Assembly: GCA_907164885.2 (NCBI GenBank)
Contig: OU015498.1
Location: forward strand, 91,877,733 to 91,941,732
Reading direction: 5' to 3'
DNA length: 64,000 nucleotides
From: Dolomedes plantarius
Lineage: Eukaryota; Arthropoda; Arachnida; Araneae; Dolomedidae
The notes under the pieces were generated by a model that saw nothing but the letters and a program-made list of their open reading frames with translations, was not told where the DNA came from and ran no database searches. Below are positions 1 to 10,820 of this stretch, one piece after another; positions within the stretch are counted from its first letter, which is position 1; every line of letters starts with the position of its first letter. Both the position numbers and the translations under genes were made by a program.

Positions 1-1335
1 TGTGTCATGTTGAACTAGGTTTGAAATAAAATCTATTCTGGCGGTATCGGATTGAAATCGCTGTGATACGAAAAAGTTAACGCTTTGGAAGCTTATATTC
101 CCATGTCTAAACGGCAAAATTAGAAACCATTTACGCAAGATATGGTTACCATTTATGAAAAGTCAGAGGAAATTTTGATATTTTAATATTCCAATCAAAT
201 GCTCTCTTAAGAATTTTTGTCGGAGAGAGTTTTGTTTGCAAACTTTCAACTGACGCATCATCTAATAAATACGAGGTGGATGTAAACAAATAGCACGAAA
301 AAAGTTTGGTAGGAAATGCAGTTTCTACACCAATAGTCTTATTTTACACAGTTCTTACGATTATCGCGTTTTCGTCAAATCAAGACATAGATGATGAAAA
401 ATTTTCCGTTAGTCAAAATTTTTAATGATTTTATCATAAAAAATTGAAAGAGCTAGGTATTAAGATAAATAGATAATTTTTAGCCCTTTTGAATCCCCAC
501 GAGTGTATGTTAATGTATTTCAAATCAGGTTTCTAGTTTTAGAAATATGGAGGTTTTAAGTTAATAGGAATCATTTAAGTAATCGTTCAGTCAACTTTAT
601 CTGTAGTAGAGTAACTCAAATGTGAACGGACTTATTTAGAATTTATATATATTGCACATCTGCTTACATCTCCGAAATTTTCGATTTTGAGATAATTGCA
701 CCACGATGCTCTATCAGAAGCGCTTCTAATTCTTGAAAAATGTTATAAGCCTTGTACCAACACAATCTGCTAGATGGCGCTTATTACCCACTTCAACAAC
801 TAGGAGGGGGAACTTGCTCATGCGCGAAGAATGAAAATAGGATTTTTGTCAGTGCCTAATGTTGTTGTATTAAATTGTTCCTGTAGAAAAATGTTCATTA
901 AATTTTATTTGGAAAATAAATTTGTATTTTTTTCTAACCTACTGTTCATGTTATCAAGGTTTTTCCTTTGTATTGGGAAAAGTTTAGATAGATTGTGCAT
1001 TAGCATAGAGATATGACGGTATTATCTCTCAAGCTTTTCAGTCCCTGTTGACAAAATGAGGTTACTAGAAGAGGGTTATATCATATAATTGAAATTCAAA
1101 ATCTTGCTTTTAAAATTGAAAACAATTTTAATAGTATATAGTTTTGCCTTCTGAAGTGATTCGAACAATAAGTTTTCCCCAAATTATCATAGGCATTCAT
1201 AAAACAAGAAATGAAATTTCGACTTATATCTTCTTTAGCTGTTCCTGAAAATATGGCTATTTTGAGATGTAACACTCTTCTAGCAGAGGTGCGATATTTT
1301 GATTCTAATTGTTGAAAAGCCCCCTTGAGGAGACC
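1..1335. other. Unassigned AT-rich intergenic DNA
   Basis: No coding region, RNA gene or repeat with clear ends was recognised. Short open frames here (for example 831-1016) show no family resemblance. Confidence 0.5.
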
Positions 1336-1457
1336 TAGGTCCTAGATCTTGCAACCTAGGTCTAAGTTTACCTGGTACGCTGAAGGTGTATAAATTTGCA
1401 ACTGACTCCGCACAGCTAGGCGTTCGCTGTGTATTTTGTCATTTTGAAGCAATCAAA

Positions 1458-2016
1458 ATTTTGTACCACAGTTCTTTACAGACAACTAGCATTATTGCCC
1501 GGCGTTGCCTGGGTAGATATAAAGATATAAAATATTTCATGCATTCCATCAAAAAAATACTGGGCTGCACTCCCGCTCTTCATGTTCATCTGGCCAGACA
1601 GAATGCGCTTAGCACGTTTCTACTGAAATGATATACAAACAATAAGAAAGAAAGAAACTTTGAGCCTGCGGACCTTCGTCTGATTTTAAGGTCATTCCCA
1701 ACCCTCTTTCTCCGCGCATTGGAATTTGACCCCCCCCCCCTCCGTCATCCTCAAACCACCCGTCTTAACGCAGCTGGTTGAGGAGAATCCACAGGGGGTA
1801 GACTCACCTTTATCGGGCACAAAAAACATTAAAAAATTAATTTAAAAAAAACTAATTGAGCCCCAAATTTCGTTTTTCCTGATTTAAGTTTCTCGGGTCC
1901 AAAACATTAATTGTGCCGAATTTGTGTCCCGGTTGGTGAAACAGTCTATGATTCTATAGCGGACAAACAAACAGACAAGCTCTTTTATATTTTGTACCAC
2001 AGTTCTTTATAGACAA
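1458..2016. mobile_element. 503-bp insertion between 28-bp direct repeats
   Basis: The segment 1486-1988 lies between direct repeats at 1458-1485 and 1989-2016 that differ at one base, which looks like a long target-site duplication. The insert starts CTAGCATTATTGCCCGGCGT and ends near AGACAAGCTCTTTTAT. It carries no gene. A long duplication and lack of inverted ends suggest target-primed retrotransposition (a Penelope-, LINE- or SINE-type copy) rather than a cut-and-paste element. The family was not identified. Confidence 0.5.
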
Positions 2017-2234
2017 TGACTCCTTCCGAAGGGGGGGGGGGCTGGATGGCTGCACTTTGTCGGTCACCAGTTAACATTCAGACAAATTCCGCCTATGGAA
2101 TTCCTTTCCCATCAGCATAATCGTCGGCTATGCCTTCCTGGGGACCCATAAACAGGGCGAAACCTGAGTCTAAGGATGCCTAGTATGCCGAAGGTGTATG
2201 TATTTGCTATTGACTCAGCCCAGCTGGGCGTACC

Positions 2235-2735
2235 CTATGCGTTTTAATGTTGTAGAATTCTTCGAAAAGTTTGAGGAAGCAGTTTTGATTAATAAAGTCT
2301 CAAAGGGTTGTCCAGTAATATATGTCAAAAGCTATTTAGTAGGGGAAGGGAAGCAATGGTATGATACAACAAAAAAAAAATTATGTAAATGGACAACCGA
2401 ATGCAGTTGATATTTTACTAAAAGATGCTCTATAAAACGCGATTCCGGCTGTAAGTGATAGAGTAGAGCTCGAAGAACATTCGCACGTAAAAATGCAAAA
2501 ACCTTAGCAAGTCAACCTCAAAATTTGTTGTAAATAAGATTAAATTAGTTCAGTTACTTTGGTGCTTCCTGAATTGAATCTATTTAATATGATAATTGAA
2601 CGTATGTAACCAGAAGTAGAGGACTGTATGATGTTTAGAAATGTACACACTCGCAATGAACTGTTCATTCAGGTGGCTAGTGAATGAGTAAAGGAGCGTA
2701 AGTCATAAAGTTTTCGTCGTGAAGGGAGGATTCTT
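2235..2735 (+). pseudogene. Retroelement gag-like relic (Ty3/gypsy type)
   Basis: The frame at 2235-2410 reads as a Gag capsid N-terminal segment. It has a VVEFFEKFEE stretch, then YVKSYLVGEGKQWYDT, the 'sYL.GeA..Wy' signature common in Gag proteins of LTR retrotransposons. Beyond the stop near 2408 more gag-like peptide appears in other frames: around 2585-2700 there is a MIIERM / PEVEDCMMFRNVHTRNELF stretch. The relic is therefore broken by stops and frameshifts. No matching pol or LTR was found next to it. The upstream 70 bp (about 2160-2230) is a diverged copy of 1365-1435, which probably also belongs to the element. The assignment to a retroelement gag is fairly safe; the exact superfamily is a guess. 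Confidence 0.5.
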
Positions 2736-2802
2736 TCCAAGAAAACAACTTTCATTGACGTATTGTCGTTTTACTGTAGCGGTATTTGTTGACTGTTGAG
2801 AG

Positions 2803-3692
2803 TAGGGATGCGACATCGATGTCGATGTTTTCAAAACATCGATGTTTCGATAAAAACATCGATGTTATAAACATCGATTTATTGATGCCGATGTTTTTTT
2901 AACATCGATGTTTTGTGCTCGATGTTTTACGTTGTCTCGATGTTTTTTTTAATGAAAAAGTACCATAATAAAAAAATATACCACGTAGCATAATTTTCGC
3001 ACTCAGTAAATGTAAGTCTGAATTCTGAAAAGGACGAATACAAAAGGGGGAACGATTCCTTAGCAAACATACAAATGGCAATCACCGACCAAGGAACCGA
3101 TCAAAGCGCTTGGAATGTTCTCGACACTCCAGAACCTTCGATGGGGTTTTATTTTATAAATAGTATATACACGAGAGCAGCCATTTAAGTTTTTGTTTTG
3201 TTCTGGTTTTATATAAGTTGACGTTAATATTATTAGTAAGATGCCTCCAAAAAGTACCGTTTGGAAATATTTTTGCAAAACCTCTGACAAATTAGCGAAA
3301 TGCAATATTTTCCTTAAGTCCCTCAAAACTTCTGGCAATACCACGAATTTATCTGGACATTTAAAGGCAAAACATGGCGATATTTATAACGAGAATTTTG
3401 AGTTATCAATGTAGCCCAAGGCAAAAGCAACCAAGTTTATGTCAATTGTGTCAGCCCAATCAGAGAGTAAAATTAAATCTTCCCCTCCCCCCCCCCCACA
3501 CACACACGCGACTAACCGAAGTAACATTAATGTTAGAGGTTACTAAACCAGTTTTTAAAAATGGATGTTCTAAAGCATCGATATTTAAAAACATCGATGG
3601 TTTTTGGGCGATGTTTTATTAGCATCGATGTTTTAATATTGAATATCGATGTTTCAAAACATCGATGTTTTATTATCGATGTCGCTTCTCTA
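2803..3692 (+). mobile_element. Internally deleted hAT element with palindromic subterminal repeats
   Basis: An 890-bp element flanked by the perfect 8-bp duplication GTTGAGAG (2795-2802 and 3693-3700), as expected of the hAT superfamily. The termini are imperfect inverted repeats: left TAGGGATGCGACATCGAT, right (reversed) TAGAGAAGCGACATCGAT. Both subterminal regions (about 2812-2945 and 3570-3685) are packed with full or partial copies of the self-complementary 12-mer AACATCGATGTT. These are probably transposase binding sites (inference). The only coding remnant is a BED-type zinc finger; no DDE or dimerisation region is present. Confidence 0.8.
3241..3414 (+). pseudogene. BED-type zinc-finger exon of a hAT transposase
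   Basis: A 57-codon frame from ATG 3241 to TAG 3412-3414. It has the layout of the DNA-binding BED finger at the N-terminus of hAT transposases: STVWKYF, then AKC, then LKTSGNTTNLSGHLKAKH, with the usual C-terminal His-x3-His pair. In family members the first cysteine is followed two residues later by a second (CxxC). Here that position is Phe (CNIF), so one zinc ligand is missing. The frame continues past the stop with transposase-like low-complexity peptide (KATKFMSIVSAQSESK), so the TAG is probably a nonsense mutation. It lies inside the 2803-3692 hAT element and would encode only the DNA-binding part. Confidence 0.7.
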
Positions 3693-4408
3693 GTTGAGAG
3701 GCCAACTCTGTCGAAGAATGTTAACTTCGTATTTCGTAGTTGTGAGTAAGCACATTATTAAAATTTAGTTCAACCAAACCTGTTTTTCCTTAAAGGGACA
3801 AGGGACCTTTAACTTCGTTTATTTTAAAATATCAATATTTTGCTCTATATACCACATAAGTGTAATAGTCTTTCCCACTACATTGAAGGCACTTAGAATT
3901 TACAAATATGTGCTTTGTAAGAATGAGAACCGTTTTTCAAAAAATTCTTCAAAAATGCTAGAATTTTTCAAAATGCTCCACGCGCATTCATTTTCTTCTG
4001 ATTTCTTCCAAATTTCTCAGGACTGTTAATGGAAGTATTTATCATAAAACTGTGCATAGTTCTTTGAAACCAAACATATTTTTTTTATTTATAGACCATG
4101 ACATAAAGCAAACACATAAAAAACAACAGGGGGAATTTTAAAAAAAACATTTAAGACTATAGATTTGTGCAAAAAAAAAATCAATTCACAATTATGTTTA
4201 TATATATATGGTAAACTTATAATAAAAAAATTAAGGTTAAAATGATATGGTATACGCATTGAGCATTTTGAAAAATGTTTAGCAGTTTTGAAAAAAAGCC
4301 CCAAAATCCTTATTTTCAATTCTAAGGGTGTTAAATGCAATAAAAAAGGATATTTATTATTCTCAGTTATTATATAGAATTGAAAACTGGATATTAAAAA
4401 TAACTGGG

Positions 4409-4411
<3 letters not shown>

Positions 4412-4466
<55 letters not shown>
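4412..4466. repeat. (TA)n microsatellite
   Basis: About 55 bp of uninterrupted TA dinucleotides between two oppositely oriented repeat copies. It generates spurious Ile-Tyr open frames on both strands. Confidence 0.95.
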
Positions 4467-4470
<4 letters not shown>

Positions 4471-5337
4471 TGAAAAGAGATTATGTCTAAATGCCCTACC
4501 GAAAGCATATATCGCATACAAAATCAAATGTTGTTGTTTCGAGAAATAGATGTTTCCTAACCGTTACGAGTTGGGAAAGGAAACCGAAAATTCATTCTTT
4601 AGAGGGAGGTGGAGAAAATCTGAAAACAAAAAATACGTGAATATATAAAGGAAAACAAATGGAGACACAATGTCTGTCGTTTTTCTTCAAGCAAGTTTTA
4701 GCAAAAGCGCATTATCCAAACTTCGCTTCTTGGAATCTGGCAACAAAACTGGATGCAATCCTTTGATCACTATGGCAACCGGGAGAAACATTAGAGAAGG
4801 AAGACATTCTCCCCATTGTTGTCTTCCTTTTTTTTCATTCATTTTTTTTCCATAGCGTATATAATGATAAAAAAAAATCATGTTTTGAGGCTTGATTTTT
4901 GTTTACGTATATTTTTTTAGTAAAATAACAACCTGTTTGGGGGGGGGGGGTGAGATAATTTAAAATTACACAGAGGTAAATATTTAGCACATAGCTTTCT
5001 GATTTGGTATAGTACAAGGAATAAACGAAACGCGAAGTTTCAGAGATAGCGTCATCCCTCGCAACTTTTTACGTGGATAAGGGACCTTCAACGTCGAATT
5101 CTTTAATTTTCAATTTTTAATTTTATATACAGAATGAGAATAATCAATATTCTTTTTTACTACATTGAAGACCCTTTGAATTCAAAATAAGGATTTGGGA
5201 GCAGAAACATGCCTGTTTCACAAATTTTTTTCAAATATGCTAGCATTTTTCAAACTGCTCTATCCGCATTCCATATCATTTAAAAAACCTTAATTTTTTT
5301 AAATATAAGTTTAATATATATATATATGTATATATAT

Positions 5338-6013
5338 TGTGGCATACTGATACAGAAACGTGTTCAACTGGCGTGGTATCCGAGTGGTCTAAAATAGCAG
5401 GCCAGAAGTAACGAAAAACTTAACTTTATTTTACACAAAACGTAACAAGTAAGAGGTTGGTTCGAGCAGGTTGCAGTATCACCAGACTGGTGCAAAAGAT
5501 TTTAATAGCGGCAAAAAACTCAGACTTTCTGGGAGCAGAAATCTGCACAGTCTTACTGGCCCAGATGCTACAGGGGCTCTCTCAAAAAATAACAGTCTCG
5601 CATATATACCCGGCTTGAAATCTTCGGCGGTAGCGGCCAGTTCTTGGAAATTGTGGGATTTTCAGAGGGGGAAACGAGGATTTTCGTGCACACTGACAGC
5701 CTTGTATTCTGTTGGCATTGTTATGGGAACATATCGCTTCTATAACGTCAGCATGCTCTGACTGACGACCCTGAACGGATATCTTTACGAAGGAAATGGC
5801 GGCGGATTCCAGTTCTGTCGGTAAAGATGAAACTTGGGGCTTAGCCCGCAGAAACCAGGAATGTTAAACTTCGGCAGTGAAACCGTAGGTGATAGCCTTT
5901 TAACCCCTACAGAATTTTAAAATGCAGTGGGAACGCATAGAGGTGTTTTTAATCCTGCAGCTGTCGAAGGGCTCTTCGCAGGTCGTGAGAACCGCGCGTT
6001 ACATGCGTGACGT
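5338..6013 (-). repeat. Probable solo LTR
   Basis: Read on the minus strand, this moderately GC-rich block begins TGACGTCACGCATG and ends TATGCCACA, so it has TG...CA termini. It contains a TATA-like box (plus-strand 5602-5608) and an AATAAA signal (plus-strand 5425-5430) about 180 bp downstream, the order expected of U3-R-U5. No internal retroelement sequence flanks it and no target duplication is readable, because one side is (TA)n (6018-6083). A diverged relative of its U5 side is seen at about 30630-30900. Confidence 0.45.
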
Positions 6014-6014
6014 C

Positions 6015-6085
<71 letters not shown>

Positions 6086-6434
6086 GTGCATTGAATTTTT
6101 TTTTGCATGAATCTAAAGCCTTAATTTTTTTTAAAATATGCCTGTTATTTTTTTATGTTTTTGCAGATTTTCACTTTATTACATGGTCAATAAATTTGAA
6201 AAATATTTGTAGTTTCGAATAACGATGCACAGTTTTGTGACAAACACTTTAATTAACAATCCTGAGAAATTCGGAAGAAATCAGAAGGACGTTAATGCGC
6301 ATCGAACATTTCGGAAATTGCTAGAAATATTTTAAGAAATTTTTAAAAGCAAGTCCTATTCATGCACAAAATACTTATTTGTGAATTCTAGGTGACTTCA
6401 ATGTAACTAGAAAGAATGATGACATGATGATGAC

Positions 6435-7060
6435 ATGCTTACCGAAGAGATTTCCGTTCCTGCTACCTGTTGTGTGTGTTTAAAGGACGCCAGTGATGCA
6501 CACGCATGCACAAAGTGTCGTCGAAAAATTCCTAACTTCTGTGGCCATGCTAGTAAAAATTATGAATTGGATACTTTGTGCACTGTTTGTTTCAGAACTG
6601 AAAATGTTATGGAAGGTAAATTTATTCTAAAATCCGTCAGGAAATACAAGCCCAAAAAAATGAAAATGAATTAGGAAAATAAGTTTCCCACTGCTTCTTT
6701 GGGAACTACTGTGCGATTTCCTATTTCTGACGTCGACAAGAGCCGAGGTGATTCGCGCAATATTTTGGCAGTTGAGAGTTTGGCACACTGAGTGTCACAG
6801 AGGACGGTTTCTACCGACTTGATGGAACTTCTGGGAAATTTTTAAAGCAAGTATACGCGAGATTACAATTCACTTCATGCCGTAAGAACTTGCTTAGAAT
6901 TGAAGATATTCCTAACCCTGAATTTCCTCTCCGGTCAGTTGCAATTGCTCAGTCCAGTGCAAGCGGCCAAGGATTCATCAAGTGTATGTGTAAAACAAAG
7001 TGCAACAATATGAAATGTCTTTGTGTGAAAAAAGTGATCAAGTGTGATTCAAAATGTTAA
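6435..7060 (+). pseudogene. Cysteine-rich C-terminal relic of a KRBA2/SCAND3-like transposon protein
   Basis: The first frame (6435-6674) has a CCVCLKDASDAHACTKCRR zinc-knuckle start, then FCGH and LDTLCTVCF: the Cys-rich finger seen in the integrase-type transposon proteins annotated in arthropods as 'KRAB-A domain-containing 2-like' or 'SCAN domain-containing 3-like'. After a stop, frame-shifted continuation is readable. LGTTVRFPISDVDKSRGDSRNI is followed by DGFYRLDGTSGKFLKQVYAR, and then by a CXC-type tail (about 6975-7057) ending at TAA 7058-7060. The integrase core expected upstream is absent. At least one stop and one frameshift (about 6785-6805) disable it. The family name is from memory of similar proteins; the Cys-rich architecture itself is visible. 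Confidence 0.55.
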
Positions 7061-7471
7061 GTCAAGCCTACCATGTTGCAACAAGTAGGTTAATTTTAAT
7101 TATTTTTATGAAAAAAAATACATTTTTTATATTTTCTTTTTTAATGTGTGTTTTTTTAGTAAAGTTCCTTTAATGACCCTGTTTTACTTTTTATAAGAAT
7201 TAAAATTAAGGGCAATTCAAACTAAAATTACTTCCTTTCTTGGTGCGACAAGTAGGTTCATATTTTATTTTGTTTTCTTTAATAAGAAAGGCATAAATTT
7301 TGTTTGTACAACTTTAATTTTTTTTCTTTCACGTATTTTGAACAAAAGTTTTTTTAATGGCACTCTTTCATTATTTTTTCAAAATAACATTTGTATTTTG
7401 GGTAAATGAATATCTTTTAAATAATAGCCTTATCATGACATTTTTTCTTACTTTTCTTAAATAGCATTTGT

Positions 7472-7705
7472 CATTCTATAAAATACCTAGTTATTATATA
7501 GAATGCTTAGGGAAAGTATATAATAATTCTCATATTTCATACTTTGCCTTAAAACGTTAGGCATTCTATAAAATGGCTAGGTATTATAAACAATGCCTAG
7601 GGAAAGTATATAACAATTCTCACATTTCATACTTTGCTTAAAAACGCCAGGCGTTCTGTAAAATGCCTAGATATTCTACATAATGCCGGAGTTTCATACA
7701 TTGCC
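7472..7705. repeat. 90-bp tandem repeat, about 2.6 units
   Basis: Units begin at 7472, 7562 and 7652 (period 90). Each carries the near-palindrome CATTCTATAAAATG(C/G)CTAGG followed by TTCTCA(T/C)ATTTCATACTTTGC. It lies about 400 bp past the Cys-rich transposon relic and may be the terminal region of the same element (inference). Confidence 0.7.
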
Positions 7706-7738
7706 GGAAACAAACAAACAAACAAACAAACAAACAAA

Positions 7739-7828
<90 letters not shown>
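7706..7828. repeat. Compound microsatellite (CAAA)n-(CA)n-(TA)n
   Basis: Consecutive tracts of CAAA tetramers (to about 7743), CA dimers (to about 7770) and TA dimers (to 7828). It produces spurious His/Thr/Ile/Tyr-rich open frames. Confidence 0.95.
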
Positions 7829-7830
<2 letters not shown>

Positions 7831-7967
7831 CCTATCACTGTAGATGAGCAAACAAGGAACTGTTTCATTCACTCAAATATCATCATCAGTCGCTACAACA
7901 TGTGCAAATGAAACAAAATAACTAGAGAAATTCAACGCTCAGTAATTTAACACCCTACAGGTCGCCC

Positions 7968-8150
7968 AGTGGCTAAGTGGTTAAGGCATCACCCTGCCAC
8001 GTCGGGGGCGCGGGTTCGATTCCCGCATAAGACTTGGTTGTATTCTGGGGAACTCGTCAGTCTTCCGTCAGCGAAACGAGCCCCGTCTAAAAAGGGGAGC
8101 TGCAATCCCTCGTCCAATGCCGGTGTCATCGTTTGTCAATAAAAAAAGAT
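7968..8150 (+). repeat. tRNA-derived SINE
   Basis: The head (7968-8032) looks like a tRNA: an A-box-like TGGCTAAGTGGTTAAGGC, a CCTGCCACG anticodon-like loop resembling tRNA-Gly(GCC), and a perfect B box GGTTCGATTCC. The would-be acceptor ends do not pair, so it is not a tRNA gene. A non-tRNA body with internal complementarity (GAGCCCCGTC / AAAGGGGAGC) follows, ending in an AATAAAAAAAG tail. Confidence 0.6.
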
Positions 8151-8156
8151 AATTGT

Positions 8157-8985
8157 GTGATTTATGCTTTGTTTGCTTGTATCCATATGTACACCGGACT
8201 GGGGTGTGACATTCATCAGCCCCAGGGTCCTTAGCCACTGTAACATCGTGGCCCTTTTCTGGGAAAAGGACCACCCAAGTCTAAAGCCCTCTTTTTACGA
8301 GTCAAGCTCGGTTCCGAGAAAACCAAGGGGCTTTTTGATTACAAACGGTCGCCTCGCTTCTTCCTACGAGACACCGCTTTCAAAGCCAAAATTTAGAGAC
8401 TCTACCCCATAGTGATAGGGGAGAATGACTCCATCTAACTCACGCTGGCCCGCCGTGGGAGCTGAAAAATATGATGCAGATCTGTTGACCGTTCCTCCAT
8501 GGAAGGCAGCCGCAGCGCAGAAAAAGCGCGGGGAAATTCTCCCGACAGACGGAGAGATAAGGAGGGACACCTGACACTGTCCCAGAGTTGTTGGTGTTGA
8601 GCTTCGGAGAGTCCCGTCTGCAGCAGTGCTGATAGGGCGCTGTACGGGCCCAGGGCCCGCGAACCTCTCGGAGTGTTGGGAGCAGAGACTCCCCCAGAGA
8701 GACGAGAGTGAGTGCAGAGGGAGCTCAGCAGAGTCCCAGGTGCTGACTGGGTTTTTTTTTCCTCTTTCTGCTCCAAGTTTACGAGTCCTAGTGATTGTTA
8801 GAGAGATACATCTCTGTTAAAAGACAGGGAGAGTCTTGTAAGATATTTTTTGTTCCTGTGATATATCTCATATGCAGACGAATATAGTCTCTCTGCCTTT
8901 GTACATACTGTACAGAATTAGTTGTAAATACAAGCTCTGCGTTTAAGTCTGTCTCTCGTGTGATTATTTTCAACGAGGGACGCTA
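8157..8985. repeat. Possible solo LTR (GC-rich block)
   Basis: A GC-rich block unlike its AT-rich surroundings, starting TGTGTGATTTATG and ending GGGACGCTACA (TG...CA ends). The open frames in it (8164-8776, both strands) overlap each other and show no protein family. I cannot identify a target duplication, orientation or family. Confidence 0.3.
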
Positions 8986-9372
8986 CACCGCACACACGCA
9001 TACCCTACAGTGTACCTATTCTGACGTCCACAGCGGCTAGCTTGAAGTTCCGTTTCAATAGTTTCATTTAACTGGAGTAGCAACGGCACTCCTCAGTTCA
9101 GTACTTTATTATTTATTTATTTGTTGCATTTTTGGGGGGGAGGGAGAGAGTTTAGGGGGGATGAAGTCAAAATGGCGGTGGTTTTGCCTTTATATCTCTT
9201 TTATTTTCTATTTTGTGTACATTCACAAAGATGTTACTATTAATAACTCTTCAGAAACCCCGTGCTTTTGTTCCTTTTACTCATTTAGGGGCTTCTAATG
9301 TTGATATATGAGGGAATGAAACTTTTTACATGTAAGCTCATCTAGTATTTGACCTCATGGATAACAGTTCAG

Positions 9373-9408
<36 letters not shown>

Positions 9409-9411
<3 letters not shown>

Positions 9412-10818
9412 TGCTGGCCACCCAAATTGCAACACCAAGAAAGACAAGAGATATCACAAAAAAATTTATTTTGTAGATAACATGTTGACCAAGTATCAAA
9501 TGATTAAATTTATAGACTTCTGTGAAGTGTGGTTCCTGCCAAAATCAGTAGCCAGAGTAGCCGCCATTGTTGGAGATCACCGCTGCCACACAACTCGGCA
9601 TTGATTCAAAGAGACTTTGGATGAGTTCTTGGGGTACAGCAGACCAAGCAGCTTCCACACGTTGCCAAAGTTGATCTGCGGTGGCAGCTGGGGATGGAAT
9701 CTGGGTCAATCGTAGAGCAACCATGGACCACGTGTTTTCTATCGGCGAAAGATCCGAAGAGCGAGGCGGCCAGGGAAGCAATTCAATCTGGCGATTGACG
9801 AAGAACCGTTGGACAATGCGTGCCACGTGTGGTAGCGCATTATCCTGTTGAAATATGGCTGTGGGCAAGCCCTGAAGGTAAGGAAGGACAACTGGCTCCA
9901 ACACCTCGGAGATGTAGCGCTGGCTGTTTAAAGTAATGGCAATGCGTACTAGAGGTGTGCGAGAGTGATATCCAATACCGCCCCATACCATAATACTCGG
10001 TGCAGGACCAGTGTGGCGGTGCATAACGCAGCTGTTCAGCATCCTCTCTTCACGGTGTCTCCAGACTCGAATGCGACCATCGTGGTGTTGCAGACAGAAA
10101 CGTGACTCGTAAGTAAAGACAATTTCATTCCATTCTGCCGTCCACATCCTTCTGTCATCGCAACATTGGCGGCGGAGACGTCTGTGGTTCTGCGTCAAGG
10201 GTAGACAAAGCAATGGACGTCTTGCGGACAGACCACTCTGCTGTAAACGGCGTCGAATGGTACGCGCAGACACTGGATGATGCATTACAGACTGCATGTG
10301 CTGTGCTATGGTTCGTGATGTGACTGAGCGATCCGTCACTGCCATGCGCACAATTTGACTGTCATCACGTGAAGTGGTGCGCTGAGGTGGATGCGATCGA
10401 ACACGCCGGTCCGTCGTACCCTCCTGCATCCAACGATCACATATCCGCATTACAGTTGTTTTGTTTCGTCCAACACGACTACCGATTTCCCTGAAAGATA
10501 ATCCACAATCTCGGTAGACCACTATCCTTCCTCTGTCGAACTCGGATACTTGATCAAAAGATGATCGCTGTTTTCAACGAGGCATAATTCATCGTTTTTT
10601 TTGAAAAAACCACAAGAAAAACACAATTGCCGAACTTGAAATCGTCTAAATCTCCAAGCCTTAAATAGCGCTTTGAAGTGGCGCCACAGGCGCGCGTGAT
10701 GTGCGTCTGCGCTGAAATTCTAATCATTTGCATATCTCACCTCCGCTAATGCATGTTGTAAATTTCATGTTATTTGCATGTTTCCTTCAGGGTGTTGCAT
10801 TTACAGTGGCCAGCAGTG
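9409..10818 (-). mobile_element. Tc1-like transposon, TIR-complete
   Basis: A 1,410-bp element with TA at both sides (9407-9408, 10819-10820). Its inverted termini begin CACTGCTGGCCAC and share TGCAACACC a few bases further in. The left edge abuts a (TA)n tract. It carries one transposase gene on the minus strand. Confidence 0.9.
9545..10585 (-). pseudogene. Tc1-like transposase, disabled
   Basis: Tc1/mariner (IS630-like) DDE transposase, which in active copies cuts at the TIRs and inserts at TA. The open frame 9545-10522 (325 residues) starts with a helix-turn-helix region (GLSFREIGSRVGRNKTTVMR), then a second HTH (about residues 55-100) and the catalytic domain (IMVWGGIGYHSRTPL; QQDN; SPIEN). 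D227 and E262 keep DD34E spacing. The first catalytic Asp is lost: VFTYESRF has Tyr at residue 138 where the family has Asp. The probable original ATG (10583-10585) is followed in frame at codon 4 by a TGA (10574-10576), so the N-terminus is also cut. The protein should be inactive. Confidence 0.9.
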
Positions 10819-10820
10819 TA

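Larger units (their letters stand above)
3785..6420. repeat. Cluster of inverted and direct copies of one repeat around (TA)n
   Basis: At least four diverged copies of one AT-rich repeat are present. Copies at about 3785-4200 and 5070-5300 have one orientation; copies at about 4215-4400 and 6085-6415 have the other. Shared landmarks are 'gggacctt(t/c)aac', 'actacattgaagg', 'ttttcaaa(a/c)tgctc' and 'cgcattc'. Long (TA)n tracts (4412-4466, 6018-6083) sit at copy ends. No reading frame is conserved. Probably a non-autonomous element family; type unknown. Confidence 0.55.

Noticed and set aside
7968..8040. tRNA-Gly-like sequence as a tRNA gene
   Set aside because: The acceptor ends do not pair and a SINE body follows; the same applies to the heads at 14490, 24570-24636, 39100-39274 and 59455.
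8164..8820. Several GC-rich frames on both strands
   Set aside because: They overlap each other and fall in a block that looks like an LTR; no protein family recognised.
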